From Kitasatospora sp. MAA19 (GTDB lineage Bacteria > Actinomycetota > Actinomycetes > Streptomycetales > Streptomycetaceae), in NCBI RefSeq assembly GCF_029894125.1, contig NZ_JARXYZ010000018.1, positions 100,717-164,716 on the forward strand: a DNA stretch of 64,000 bases. The letters run 5' to 3'. The notes beneath the pieces are model-generated. The model did no database searches. It worked only from the letters and a program-made list of their open reading frames with translations, and was not told the DNA's origin. Position 1 is the stretch's first letter. Each line of letters begins with the position of its first letter. The translations under genes were made by a program, and so were the position numbers. Below are positions 7,731 through 17,105 of this stretch, piece by piece.

Positions 7731-9478
7731 GGTGTCGCTCCGCGGATACGGCCCCGGTCGATGGCGACGACGGCGTCGGCGATCTTGAGGAGTTCGGGGC
7801 TGTGGGTGGCGAGCAGGACGGTTCTGTCCCGTGCCAGAGTGCGCATGGCGGCTATGACGCGTTCCTCCGCGTCGGGGTCCAGATGGGCGGTCGGTTCGTC
7901 CAGACAGAGCACCGGCGCGTCCCGCAGCAGGGCGCGGACGAAGACCAGTTGCTGGATCTGACCCGAGGAGAGCCCGCTGCCGCGTTCACCGACGACGGTG
8001 TCCAGGCCGTGCGGCAGTGCCGCGCGAAGGTCGGCGAAGCCGAGCGTGGCGAAGGCCGCGTCGAGCGCCGCGTCCTGCGCGTCCGGGCGGGCCAGCAGCA
8101 GGTTCTCCCGCACCGTGCCCGGGAGGAGGTGGCAGGGCTGGCCGATCCAGGAGACGGCACGGGGGTCGGCGGGCTGCCGCGCATCGCCGACCTCATGGGC
8201 ACTTGACCCGGACGCAGGGGCGAGCAGCCCGGCGGCGACCGCCAGCAGCGTGGACTTCCCCGCCCCGCTGGCGCCGGTGAGGGCCAGTACCTGACCCGGG
8301 TGCGCGGTCAGGGTGACGTCGTCAAGGGCGGGCCGGTCGCGATGGGGGAAGGTGACGCCGACTCCGCGCAGGTGCACGCTGCGGGGAGTGTCGCAGGGCC
8401 TTGGCGTCGTCTGCCCTGGTGCGGCCACGTCCAGCAGGCCGTTGACGAGCTCGGCGGCGGCGGACGCTTCGGCGCGGGCGTGGTAGCCGCGCGCCAGTTC
8501 CCGCACCGGCGCGAAGTAGGCGGGGGTGAGGACGAGGACGAAGAGCGCCGTGCCCAGGCCCATGGTCGAGGGGATTCCGGGCAGGTGCAGGTAGTCGAGC
8601 AGCACCAGGCCGCAGTACGTGGCGACCACGGCGAGGGTTCCGGTGATCAGCAGTTCCACCCAGGCGGTGGACAGGAACGCCACGCGCAGCACCGCCTGGG
8701 TGCGGTGGGCCAGTTCCCGGTCGTCCTGTTCCACGGCGAGGGCGGCGCGCTCGTCCGCGCCCAGGCCGACCAGCGTCGGCAGCCCGCGTAGCTGGTCCAG
8801 CAGCCGGGCGCCGAGGGTCCGGGCGGCGGCCAGCTGGGCGTGGACGGCGGTGCGGGTGCCCATGCCGATGACCTTGAGGTTGGCCGGCAGCAGCGGGGTC
8901 GCCAGCACCAGCAGCAGGGCGACCACCCGGCTTCCCGACGCGATCGCCGCCAGCACGATGCCGCCGGCGATCAGCATGGTCCGGCGCGCCGGGACGTAGC
9001 CGGTCAGCCAGTCGGTGAGGCGGTCCATCTCCTCGTCGAGGGCCTGGACGAAGGCGGCGTCGCCACCCTGGGATTGCGCTGCGGTGGTCGGCCCCCGCCA
9101 GGCGGGCAGGGCGGTGTCCAGCAGTCGGCCACGCAGCGCGTGCCGGACGGCGGCGGCCGCCTCGTCCGCGGCCCGGTCGCCGGCCGCGAGCAGCCAGGCC
9201 CGCAGCGCGAGCCCGGCCGCGATCAGGCAGGCCGCCGGCAGCACCGAGACCGGGGTGACCGCCGCCCGCTGGCCGTGCAGGGCCAGCTGGGCGGCCCAGC
9301 CGAGCCCGGCCGCCCACCCGACGGTGCCGAGGGCGCCGAGCCCGCGCAGGGTGCCGGCGCGCCGGAACGCGGGTGCCTGCACCTGCGCCCACTCGCGCAA
9401 CCGTTGCAGCGCCCGCTGCTGGTCCTGCTGTGCGTCGTCCGCGGCCAGGCGCGCCAGCAGGGCGGCGGTGTCGCTCAC
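7727..9478 (-). CDS. cydD: Thiol exporter ABC transporter subunit CydD
   Basis: 583 residues. Partner of CydC in the heterodimeric exporter. The membrane domain occupies roughly residues 40-320; the nucleotide-binding domain has Walker A GASGAGKST, a variant signature LSSGQ, Walker B PVLCLDEPTAHLD and a switch His in ATHSPE. The GTG start at 9478 overlaps the cydB stop (GTGA), which fixes the start against a longer upstream extension. The downstream stop overlaps the cydC start. Four genes in a row overlap like this, so equimolar production is likely. Confidence 0.88.
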   Translation of the reverse strand: MSDTAALLARLAADDAQQDQQRALQRLREWAQVQAPAFRRAGTLRGLGALGTVGWAAGLGWAAQLALHGQRAAVTPVSVLPAACLIAAGLALRAWLLAAGDRAADEAAAAVRHALRGRLLDTALPAWRGPTTAAQSQGGDAAFVQALDEEMDRLTDWLTGYVPARRTMLIAGGIVLAAIASGSRVVALLLVLATPLLPANLKVIGMGTRTAVHAQLAAARTLGARLLDQLRGLPTLVGLGADERAALAVEQDDRELAHRTQAVLRVAFLSTAWVELLITGTLAVVATYCGLVLLDYLHLPGIPSTMGLGTALFVLVLTPAYFAPVRELARGYHARAEASAAAELVNGLLDVAAPGQTTPRPCDTPRSVHLRGVGVTFPHRDRPALDDVTLTAHPGQVLALTGASGAGKSTLLAVAAGLLAPASGSSAHEVGDARQPADPRAVSWIGQPCHLLPGTVRENLLLARPDAQDAALDAAFATLGFADLRAALPHGLDTVVGERGSGLSSGQIQQLVFVRALLRDAPVLCLDEPTAHLDPDAEERVIAAMRTLARDRTVLLATHSPELLKIADAVVAIDRGRIRGATP

Positions 9479-10749
9479 CGCCGGGCCGCCTGGTCGAGGT
9501 CGAACTCGCCTGCGGCAGCGGCCCGTCGGTCGCCGACCAGCCAGGCGGTCAGTGAGACGGAGCTGAACAGGATGAGCGAGACGGGGGCGATCCATTCGCC
9601 CTGACCGCCGAACACGTCCTGCGCGACGGCGACCACCCCGAGGCCGAGCACGGTGAAACCGACCCGCCGGGCCAGGGTCCCCACGCCTGATTCCGCCGCG
9701 GATGCCTGACTGTCAGTCAGATCCGCACGGGTGGCAACGGGCTCGGCGGGTACGGCGAGCGCGGCCGGGGCCGGCGGCCGGTACTTCCCGCGGAACACCC
9801 ACCAGGCGTAGATGTTGTAGGCGAGCACGACGGGCATGCAGCAGCCGACACCGATCAGCAGGAACACCTGCGAGCCGGTGGGGCTGGCGGCGGCGTGCAC
9901 GCTCAGGTCGGGTGGCACGACGACCGGGGCGGTCGCGGTCACCAGTGCCAGCAGTCCGGCCACCTGGGCGCAGAGCACGGCGACGAACGGCCGGGCGTCG
10001 GGCTCTTTGCCGAAGCCGTACCAGGCGAGGGCACCGCAGACGGCGGCGGCCGCCACCAGGAGGCCGAACAGGACGGCGCGCAGCGACTGGTCGAAGCGGA
10101 AGTACTGCGGGTCGGCCACCTCCAGGCCGAAGCCCAGCACCAGGCAGGCCGCGACCGTCAGCGCGAGCAGCGGGCGCCCGAGCCGCGCGGCCCGACGGCG
10201 GGCGCTGCCCTGCGTCTTGGCCTGCAGCCAGGCGGCGCCGGCCAGTAGGTAGAGCGCGGTCACACCGAGTGCGCACAGCACGCTGTAGGGAGTGAGCCAG
10301 CGCAGTGCGCCGCCTTCGAAGACACCCCCGTGCTGCGGCAGGCCGCTGAGCACGGTGCCGACCACCAGTCCCTGGCAGAGGGTCACCACCAGCGAGGAGA
10401 TGCCGAACAGGCGCCCCCAGCCCCGTCGGTAGTCCGCTGCGGAGCTCTGCATCTCCAGCCCCAGGCCGCGCAGCACGAAGGCCAGCAGCATCACGACCAG
10501 CGGGAGGTAGACCCCGGGGAGCACGGTTGCGTAGACACCGGGCAGCGCTGCCCACAGGATGACTGCGGCGAGGATGATCCAGCTCTCGTTGGCGTCCCAG
10601 GCCGTCGCGACCAGCTCGGTGTACTCCTTGCGCCGCTCGTCGCTGCGGTCGAAGAGGCCGAGGATCCCGATCCCGAGGTCGTAGCCGTCCAGTGCGACGT
10701 ACGCGCCGAGCGCGAAGAGGACCAGCGCGTAGGAAGCGTACTCAGCCAT
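9475..10749 (-). CDS. cydB: Cytochrome bd ubiquinol/menaquinol oxidase subunit II
   Basis: 424 residues. Subunit II of cytochrome bd oxidase, an integral membrane protein. The start shows the family signature GAYVALDGYDLGIG with the conserved Asp/Gly-rich first helix, and the WDANESWIILA segment follows. The first 335 or so residues contain the usual eight or so helices. Beyond GKYRPP (about residue 335) there is an extra tail of about 85 residues: a polar linker, then two predicted membrane segments (VGFTVLGLGVVAVAQ and the APVSLILFSSVSL region) and an acidic end. The ATG lies inside the 3' end of cydA (8-base overlap). Assignment is firm; the tail's role is not known. Confidence 0.9.
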   Translation of the reverse strand: MAEYASYALVLFALGAYVALDGYDLGIGILGLFDRSDERRKEYTELVATAWDANESWIILAAVILWAALPGVYATVLPGVYLPLVVMLLAFVLRGLGLEMQSSAADYRRGWGRLFGISSLVVTLCQGLVVGTVLSGLPQHGGVFEGGALRWLTPYSVLCALGVTALYLLAGAAWLQAKTQGSARRRAARLGRPLLALTVAACLVLGFGLEVADPQYFRFDQSLRAVLFGLLVAAAAVCGALAWYGFGKEPDARPFVAVLCAQVAGLLALVTATAPVVVPPDLSVHAAASPTGSQVFLLIGVGCCMPVVLAYNIYAWWVFRGKYRPPAPAALAVPAEPVATRADLTDSQASAAESGVGTLARRVGFTVLGLGVVAVAQDVFGGQGEWIAPVSLILFSSVSLTAWLVGDRRAAAAGEFDLDQAARR

Positions 10750-12106
10750 GGACGGCCTCCGGCAGGACGGGACGGTCGGCGGACGGCGAGTCGACGGCTT
10801 CCGGCCCCGCCCTGACGGTTCGGACGATGTAGCGGATCCAGACCGCGACCAGCACGGCGTAGACCGTGACGAAGCCGGCCAGGCTCAGCGCCGCCTCGGC
10901 CGTGGACAGGTGCGAGACGGCGTCCGAGGTGCGGATCTGGCCGTAGACCACCCAGGGCTGGCGTCCGGTCTCCGCGGTGATCCAGCCCCCGGAGATCGCG
11001 ACCAGGCCGGCGGGTGTCATCCACACCATCAGCCGGTGGAAGCGCCGGGCGGTGAACAGCCGCCCGCGCAGGCGCAGCACCAGTCCGGCGAAGGCCATCG
11101 CGAACATCGTGAGCGCGGTGAAGTACATCGCGCGGAAGCCGTAGAAGGCGCTCCACATGTTCGGGCGCTGGTCCGGCGGGGTCTGCAGCAGGCCGGGCAC
11201 GTGGGCCTGGCCGGTCAGGTCCTTGCCGATCACCGCGCCCAGGTGCGGGATCCCGATGCGCAGGTCGTCCTTGCCCCGCCCGGGGTTGGGGACGACGACC
11301 AGGTTGTAGCCGTTGTTGTCGGTCTTCCAGTTGCCCTCGAAGGCCTCCAGCTTGGCGGGCTGGTGCTGCCCCATGAACACCGCGGTCTCGTCGCCCGCGT
11401 ACAGCTGGACGGGCATCAGGACGGCCAGCACCCCGAGCGTGAGGGAGAGCGTGCGGCGGGCGAAGGCGAGCGAGCGCTGCCTGACCAGGTACCAGGCGGC
11501 GATGCCGCCGACGAACCAGGCGGCGCTGATCAGCACCGCGAGCAGCATGTGCGGGAAGCGGTAGGAGAAGGCCGGGTTGAGCAGCACCTGCCACCAGTCG
11601 CGGGCCTGGAACTGGCCCGCGACCTCGGTGTAGCCGGCCGGATCCTGCATCCAGCTGTTGGCGGAGAGGATCCAGGTGGTGGACAGCAGGGTGCCGAAGG
11701 CGACCATCCACGAGGCGAAGGCCATGGTGCGCGGGCGCACCCGCCCCTCGCCGTAGAGCATGATGCCGATGAAGCCGGCCTCCAGGAAGAAGGCGGTGAT
11801 CACCTCCATCCCGATGGTGACACCGAGGATGGGGCCGACCGCATGCGCGTAGCTGCCCCAGTTCAGGCCGAACTCGAAGGTCATCACCGTTCCGGCGACC
11901 ACGCCGAGACCGAACCCCACCGCGAAGATCTTCCGCCAGAAGCGGAACATCTGCAGGTAGAGCGGATTGCGGGTGCGCAGGTAGGCCGTGTAGACGACCG
12001 CGAGCAGGATCGACAGTCCGACGGTCAGGGCGGGAAAGGTCATGTGGAAGATGGCGGTGATGGCGAACTGCCAGCGGGACAGTTCCACCGTCGCGGACGA
12101 CGCCAT
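10742..12106 (-). CDS. cydA: Cytochrome bd oxidase subunit I
   Basis: 454 residues. Catalytic subunit of the bd oxidase, reducing O2 with quinol at high affinity and without proton pumping. His21 in the IFHMTFP segment is the expected haem b595 ligand; FPHMLLAV carries the second His, and GFRAMYF the Met ligand of haem b558. The C-terminal GRQPWVVYGQIRT motif and the short Q-loop are typical of the short-Q-loop group that includes CIO-type enzymes. I start at the ATG at 12106, preceded by CAGGAGT, rather than at the long upstream extension, which runs antisense through no recognisable protein. It lies 49 bases after dps, same strand. Confidence 0.92.
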   Translation of the reverse strand: MASSATVELSRWQFAITAIFHMTFPALTVGLSILLAVVYTAYLRTRNPLYLQMFRFWRKIFAVGFGLGVVAGTVMTFEFGLNWGSYAHAVGPILGVTIGMEVITAFFLEAGFIGIMLYGEGRVRPRTMAFASWMVAFGTLLSTTWILSANSWMQDPAGYTEVAGQFQARDWWQVLLNPAFSYRFPHMLLAVLISAAWFVGGIAAWYLVRQRSLAFARRTLSLTLGVLAVLMPVQLYAGDETAVFMGQHQPAKLEAFEGNWKTDNNGYNLVVVPNPGRGKDDLRIGIPHLGAVIGKDLTGQAHVPGLLQTPPDQRPNMWSAFYGFRAMYFTALTMFAMAFAGLVLRLRGRLFTARRFHRLMVWMTPAGLVAISGGWITAETGRQPWVVYGQIRTSDAVSHLSTAEAALSLAGFVTVYAVLVAVWIRYIVRTVRAGPEAVDSPSADRPVLPEAVHG

Positions 12107-12155
12107 GGCGACTCCTGTCAGCGCTGTGCGGCGGGGTGCGGGTGGAGCCGGCAGG

Positions 12156-12740
12156 TCACAGCCGCACCAGCGGGGTGTCCACCAGGTGCTCGGCCAGGAA
12201 CCACACCTGCGCCTCGCCGGTCCGGACGACCTGGGAGACCAGCAGGTCGTTCGTCCCGTCGTCGCCGAGCGCCGCCACCCGGCCGGCGGCCTCGCGGGCG
12301 TCGACGAGGATCGCCTCGTGCGCCGACAGGAGCCGCGACAGCATGGCCGGCACCTCCTCGACGCCGTCCGGCGGACGCGGGATCGAGGTGATCTCCGCGA
12401 CGTGCCGCGGGTCGCCGACCGCGACCCCGCCAAGGGACTGGACCCGCTCGGCGAGCACGTCCACCAGCGCCAGTTGCTCGTCCGCGTGCTTGTCCAGCAG
12501 CAGGTGCAACTGGTAGAAGGTCGCCCCCCGCATCAACCAGTGGTGCTTCTTGTAGAGCGTGTAGAGGATCCGGGTGTCCGCGAGTACCCGGTTGAGCCGT
12601 TGGCAGGCGTACAGGCGCGCATCATGGGAGAGGCCGAGCGGAACCTGGTTGACGGTACCGAACTCCTGGATCTCCTTGCCCTTCTGATGCAGCAGCGGCT
12701 GGCTGCTGCCGCTGATGTCGGGGTGGTCGGAACTGCTCAT
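12156..12740 (-). CDS. dps: Dps family ferritin-like DNA-protection protein
   Basis: 194 residues. Dps proteins form dodecameric shells that oxidise and store iron with H2O2 and shield DNA. The four-helix Dps core runs from about residue 40 to 190; the inter-subunit ferroxidase centre is visible as KKHHWLMRG (about residue 66) and, one turn later, DKHADEQ (about residue 86). The N terminus is extended and polar. It is first gene of a leftward run with cydABDC, an arrangement that would couple peroxide and iron protection to the high-affinity oxidase. A GAGGGAG site precedes the ATG. Confidence 0.9.
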   Translation of the reverse strand: MSSSDHPDISGSSQPLLHQKGKEIQEFGTVNQVPLGLSHDARLYACQRLNRVLADTRILYTLYKKHHWLMRGATFYQLHLLLDKHADEQLALVDVLAERVQSLGGVAVGDPRHVAEITSIPRPPDGVEEVPAMLSRLLSAHEAILVDAREAAGRVAALGDDGTNDLLVSQVVRTGEAQVWFLAEHLVDTPLVRL

Positions 12741-12760
12741 GGGAACTCCCTCGGCCTTCG

Positions 12761-12798
12761 CGGTCCGGTGACTCGGTTGCGGTCCAGTGACTCGGTCA
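12761..12798. repeat. Tandem 19-bp direct repeat in dps upstream region
   Basis: Two head-to-tail 19-bp units (12761-12779 and 12780-12798) differ at 3 positions at most and share the core GTGACTCGGT. They lie 20-60 bases upstream of the dps start and 80 bases from the AraC gene's 3' end. AraC-family proteins usually bind direct repeats of this size, so this is a plausible operator for the adjacent regulator or another factor. No binding data. Confidence 0.45.
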
Positions 12799-12878
12799 AG
12801 CTACGGGCGTGCGAAGTACGGGTTTGTTCCGAAGCGCACTGATCATTGCCCCTCCGCGCCCGGCCTGGGCGCACACCG

Positions 12879-13859
12879 TCACCGAGCCGGGCTGAGCGGA
12901 TGATCGGCGCCCCCTGCCCGGGCGCGCCATTCGCGGGGCGTGACGCCGTAGGCGGCGCGGAAGACGCGGCTGAAGTGGGTCGGGCTGACGAATCCCCAGC
13001 GCCGGGCCACGGATGACACGGTCGGAGCAGCGAAGGCGCGCCGGGACAGGTCGTGCGCGCACATCTCCAGCCGGCGGCGCTGGATCCAGTGGGCCATCGT
13101 GGTCTCCTCGCCCTGGAAGAGCTTGTGGAGGTATCGGACCGAGACGTGGTGTGCGGTGGCGATCCGCTCGGGCGAGAGCGACGGGTCGCCGAGATGGCAC
13201 ATCGCGTAGTCCTTGATCCGCGCGAGCATGGCCGGCGCCGTCTCCGGTGCCGTCGGGTCCAGAGTGCCGCTGCGCTCCTGGATGAGCAGGGCGAGCAGAT
13301 CGACGGCGGTGTCGGCGAGCCGGCTCCCCGTGCAGGGGTCGAGCTTCGCCGCTCCGGAGGCCAGCGTCCGCAGGTACGTGGTGACCAGCTCGACGCATCC
13401 GGACGTGGACTCGAACGGCGAGGCGGTGGCCGCTCTGAGCTCTTGGTCCCGCACGTGCAGAACGTGCCGCGGCAGCCGGAACGCGGTGAACCCGAAGGCG
13501 GTCGGGAACTCCTTGGTGAACGGGCGACTGGAGTCGCAGAGCGCCAACTCGCCCGGGCCACAGATGATCTCCCGACCATCCTGGGAGATCCTCGCGTGGC
13601 CCTGGTGTTGCATCGTGAGCGCGACCCAGCCCTCGCCGCCGGCCTCGATCGTTCGGCGGCTGCGGGTGACCACCTGCGGTCCGGCTGCCACGCCGGAGAT
13701 CTGCACGACTCCCAGTTGGTCACTGCTGAGGATTCCGGAGGAGGGCTCCCGTTCGAGGAGCCTGACCTCAAGCGGGATGAACGCCTGTGAGACGGCCTCG
13801 TGCCAGAACTCGGCACGCTCCCCAGGGGACAGCGATTCGGTGGATACGGTGGTTGACAC
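12879..13859 (-). CDS. AraC family transcriptional regulator
   Basis: 326 residues. The N-terminal AraC_binding_2-type sensor domain covers residues 10-200. The C-terminal double helix-turn-helix (about residues 215-320) includes the HHVSVRYLHKLFQGEE recognition segment and the family signature RWGFVSPTHFSRVFRAAYGVTPREWR. The GTG start is preceded by GAGGGGAG. It lies upstream of and codirectional with dps (138 bases apart), and tandem direct repeats in that gap could be its target. The effector is unknown. Confidence 0.88.
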   Translation of the reverse strand: MSTTVSTESLSPGERAEFWHEAVSQAFIPLEVRLLEREPSSGILSSDQLGVVQISGVAAGPQVVTRSRRTIEAGGEGWVALTMQHQGHARISQDGREIICGPGELALCDSSRPFTKEFPTAFGFTAFRLPRHVLHVRDQELRAATASPFESTSGCVELVTTYLRTLASGAAKLDPCTGSRLADTAVDLLALLIQERSGTLDPTAPETAPAMLARIKDYAMCHLGDPSLSPERIATAHHVSVRYLHKLFQGEETTMAHWIQRRRLEMCAHDLSRRAFAAPTVSSVARRWGFVSPTHFSRVFRAAYGVTPREWRARAGGADHPLSPAR

Positions 13860-14085
13860 AGGGGCTCCCCTCGTCGTCAGCGCTCGAACGCCTCGCGCTG
13901 CCCCTGGAGAAGGACCTCCGGAGCGGGAACGGCGTACGACTGGTGGGTGTCGGGCATGGAGTCACCACCGCTGACCTGGCACTATCTTGCAGGCGGTCCG
14001 TATGGCGGCGCTTCTGTCAGATGACCGGTCTCGGCGGCGGAACACATCGAGCAGCAGCGAACAAGGACCAACAGCAGGGGTGGGC

Positions 14086-16878
14086 ATGGAGAACGTCCGT
14101 GAGTCGGGGCCGGTCCCGGAGATCGTCGGCAGGGAGCGTGAACTGGCGCGGATCGCGGGGGTGCTCGACGCGGTGGACAGCCGTGGTGGTGTCGGCGCCC
14201 AGGTGCTCGCGCTGACCGCCGAACCGGGCGCGGGCAAGAGCACGCTGGTCGACTGGGCCGCTGCCCGGGCGGCGAGCCGGGGCTTCCAGGTGCTGCGGGC
14301 TCGCGCCGGCGAGGGTGAGGAAGGGTTCGGATTCGCCGGGTTGCACCAGTTGCTGCGGCCGCTGCTGGGGGAGGCCGGTCGGCTGCCCGCCCCGCAGCGG
14401 GAAGCGCTGCTGGCCGCCTTCGGCCAGCAGGCGGCGGCCGGCGACCGGCAGCCCGACCCGCTGCTGATCCGCTATGCCGCCCTGAGTCTGCTGTCCGACG
14501 CAGCCACCGACCGGCGGCTACTCCTGCTCGTCGACGACGTCCAGTGGCTGGACCAGGGCAGCGTGGACGTACTCGCCTTCGTCGCCCGCCGGCTGGACGG
14601 TGAGGCGATAGCCGTCCTGCTGGCCGCGCGCGAGGAGGGCCTTCCCGGGCCCTTCGAGCGGGAGTTCGCCGTCCTGGCCGTCACACCGCTGGACCGCGCG
14701 GACGCGGGCCTGCTGCTCGACCGCCAACCGCAGCCGCCGCGCGGGCGGGCCCGGCTGCGGATCTTCGAGCAGGCGGGCGGCAATCCACTGGCGCTGATCG
14801 AGCTGGCCCGAGCGGTCGCCCGGGAGCCCGGGGGAGCGCAGGGCGCGGACGCCGCCGAATCGCTTCCGCTCACCGGCCGTCTGGAACGCATCTTCGCGGC
14901 AGATCTCGTCGGTCTTCCGCAGCGGACCCGGCAGGTGCTGCTGGTGGCGGCCGCGGCCGGCACCGCGCAGTTCTCCGAGGTGCTGCGGGCCACGCCTGAC
15001 GCGGGGGACCCGCAGGTGTGGCTGCCCGCCGAACAGGTGGGCCTGGTGCGGCTGGCGGCCGGTCAGGTCCGGCTGCGCCATCCACTGGTGCGCTCCGCCG
15101 TCTACCAGGCTGCCTCCTTCGACGAGCGGCGAGCTGCCCATCAGGCGCTCGCCGCCGCCCTGGTGGACCACCCGGACCGCCGCGCCTGGCACCTCGCCGC
15201 CGCCACGCTCGGACCGGACGAGGAGGTGGCCCGGACACTGGCCGAGAGTGCGGACCGGGCACGCGGCCGGGGCGGCTACGCGGCTGCGGCGGCCACCCTC
15301 GAACGCGCGGCCGCACTGACCCCCGACCGGGACCAGCGGGCGAGGCGGCTGCTCGAAGCCGCCACCATGGCGATGTACGGCGGCTGCCCCCAGTGGGTGG
15401 GCGAGCTGGCCGTCAAGGTCTGCGCCATCGCGGACGACCCGGAACTGCTCGCCCAAGCGTCCATGCGGGCCGGCTGGTCCCTGGCCGTGACCACCCGACA
15501 CGAGGAGGCGCTGGGATTCCTGGTGCCCGTCGCGCAGTCCATGGCCGGGAAGGCGCCAGGACTCGCCATGGACGCCCTGGGCACGGCAGCCACTCCGGCG
15601 TACAACTCCGGGTCTCCCTTCTACCGCGCGGAGCTGCGCCGGCTCGCGGACCTGGTGCCGGAACAGCCCGACGAAGTGGACCGGGTCTGGCTGCGGGCCG
15701 GCACCGAGCCGTTCGCGGACCGTGCGTGGGCGCTGCGGGCCCTGCCCCGGTCACTGGCCGAGGCGCCCGAGGACTCGCTTCCCCACCTGGCCCAACTCGG
15801 CGCCGCCGCCTGGGTCCTCGACGAGACCGAGCTGGCTGTGCGGCTCCTCGGCCAGGCGATGGACCACCTGCGCCGCACGCCCACGGCCGGTGGCAACCCC
15901 GTCGTCGGGCAGGCGCTCGCGCTGGCGCTCTTCGAGAGCGGCGCGTGGTCCGTGGCCCGGTCCACCGCGCAGGAGGCGTACCGGATGGCCGTCGAGGTCG
16001 GCGCGGACAACTCCGCGGTGGGATCGCCGATCCTGCAGGGCACGCTGCTGGCGCTGCACGGCGACGCGGCCGGGGCGCGCGGGCTCATCGACACGGCCGT
16101 CGCCGGGGTGGACGACCTGTCCTGCTCCCCCAGCCTGTTCGTGCGGTCCTGCCACGCGCTCGGCCTGGCGGCATTCGTCGAGGGCGACCACCTGGCGGCG
16201 TACCGGCAGCTGCGAGCCGTCTTCTCGCGCGACTTCCAGGCCGCCCCGGTGCACTACCACGCGTCGTACTACTACCTCGGCGACCTCGCCGCCGCAGCTG
16301 TCCGCACCGGTTACGAGGACGACGCGCGGGCCGTGCTGCGGGTCGCCGTGCGCTCGCTCGGCGAGCTGCGCTCCGCGCGTCTGGACGTGGTGGTGAACCG
16401 GGCCTGCGCGCTGCTGAGCGGGCCGGACGAGGCGGAGCAGCACTTCCGGGCGGCCCTCGCCGACCCGGCCGGTGACCTGTGGCCCTTCGAACGGGCACTG
16501 GTGCGGCTGGAGTTCGGGGAGTGGCTGCGCCGCCATCGCCGGGTCACCGAGGCACGCGCCGAGCTGAGCGCCGCCCTCGGCGTCTTCGAGCGGCTCGACG
16601 CCCGTCCCTGGACCGAGCGGGCCGCCTCGGAGCTGCGGGCCGCCGGTGTGCCGACCGCCCGTACGGAATCCGCCAGCCGTACGTCCGACCTGACTCCGCA
16701 GCAGCTGGAGATCGCGCGCGCGGCCGCCTCCGGTCTGACCAACCGGGAGATCGGCGCCAAGCTGCTGCTCTCGCCGCGCACCGTCGGCTTCCACCTGCAC
16801 AAGATATTTCCCAAGCTCGGCATCACCACCCGGACCCAGCTGCGCGACGCGCTGGGTGACGCGCAGCCGGCGGACTGA
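14086..16878 (+). CDS. LAL-type LuxR family ATP-binding transcriptional regulator
   Basis: 930 residues, normal for the large ATP-binding LuxR (LAL) class. An N-terminal AAA/STAND ATPase has Walker A EPGAGKST (about residue 47) and Walker B LLLLVDDVQWLD (about residue 148). A long helical TPR-like middle follows, then a C-terminal LuxR HTH (about residues 868-915) with LTPQQLEIARAAASGL and NREIGAKLLLSPRTV. LAL proteins often control catabolic or secondary-metabolite genes in response to ligands. I take the ATG at 14086; an in-frame start about 33 codons earlier is possible. The divergent AraC gene lies 226 bases away and the esterase follows on the same strand. Confidence 0.85.
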   Translation: MENVRESGPVPEIVGRERELARIAGVLDAVDSRGGVGAQVLALTAEPGAGKSTLVDWAAARAASRGFQVLRARAGEGEEGFGFAGLHQLLRPLLGEAGRLPAPQREALLAAFGQQAAAGDRQPDPLLIRYAALSLLSDAATDRRLLLLVDDVQWLDQGSVDVLAFVARRLDGEAIAVLLAAREEGLPGPFEREFAVLAVTPLDRADAGLLLDRQPQPPRGRARLRIFEQAGGNPLALIELARAVAREPGGAQGADAAESLPLTGRLERIFAADLVGLPQRTRQVLLVAAAAGTAQFSEVLRATPDAGDPQVWLPAEQVGLVRLAAGQVRLRHPLVRSAVYQAASFDERRAAHQALAAALVDHPDRRAWHLAAATLGPDEEVARTLAESADRARGRGGYAAAAATLERAAALTPDRDQRARRLLEAATMAMYGGCPQWVGELAVKVCAIADDPELLAQASMRAGWSLAVTTRHEEALGFLVPVAQSMAGKAPGLAMDALGTAATPAYNSGSPFYRAELRRLADLVPEQPDEVDRVWLRAGTEPFADRAWALRALPRSLAEAPEDSLPHLAQLGAAAWVLDETELAVRLLGQAMDHLRRTPTAGGNPVVGQALALALFESGAWSVARSTAQEAYRMAVEVGADNSAVGSPILQGTLLALHGDAAGARGLIDTAVAGVDDLSCSPSLFVRSCHALGLAAFVEGDHLAAYRQLRAVFSRDFQAAPVHYHASYYYLGDLAAAAVRTGYEDDARAVLRVAVRSLGELRSARLDVVVNRACALLSGPDEAEQHFRAALADPAGDLWPFERALVRLEFGEWLRRHRRVTEARAELSAALGVFERLDARPWTERAASELRAAGVPTARTESASRTSDLTPQQLEIARAAASGLTNREIGAKLLLSPRTVGFHLHKIFPKLGITTRTQLRDALGDAQPAD

Positions 16879-17105
16879 CTGCCGGACCCGCGTGGCGGCC
16901 CAGCGCGCCGACTGGTCTGCCTGCCCGCCTGCCGGGCACCCTGGTACATGCGCGGACAGAGCAGAGCCGAGGCGCCGTCGGACAACGCGGCCCGGTCGAG
17001 CGGTTCTAGGTTGGCGATCGCGCCTCGGGACTCCGGGGCCGGCCGGGCAACGCCGCGGTCGGCGCCGGTCGAGGTGGACCACCCCGCACCACTGAGGAGA
17101 CGGAC

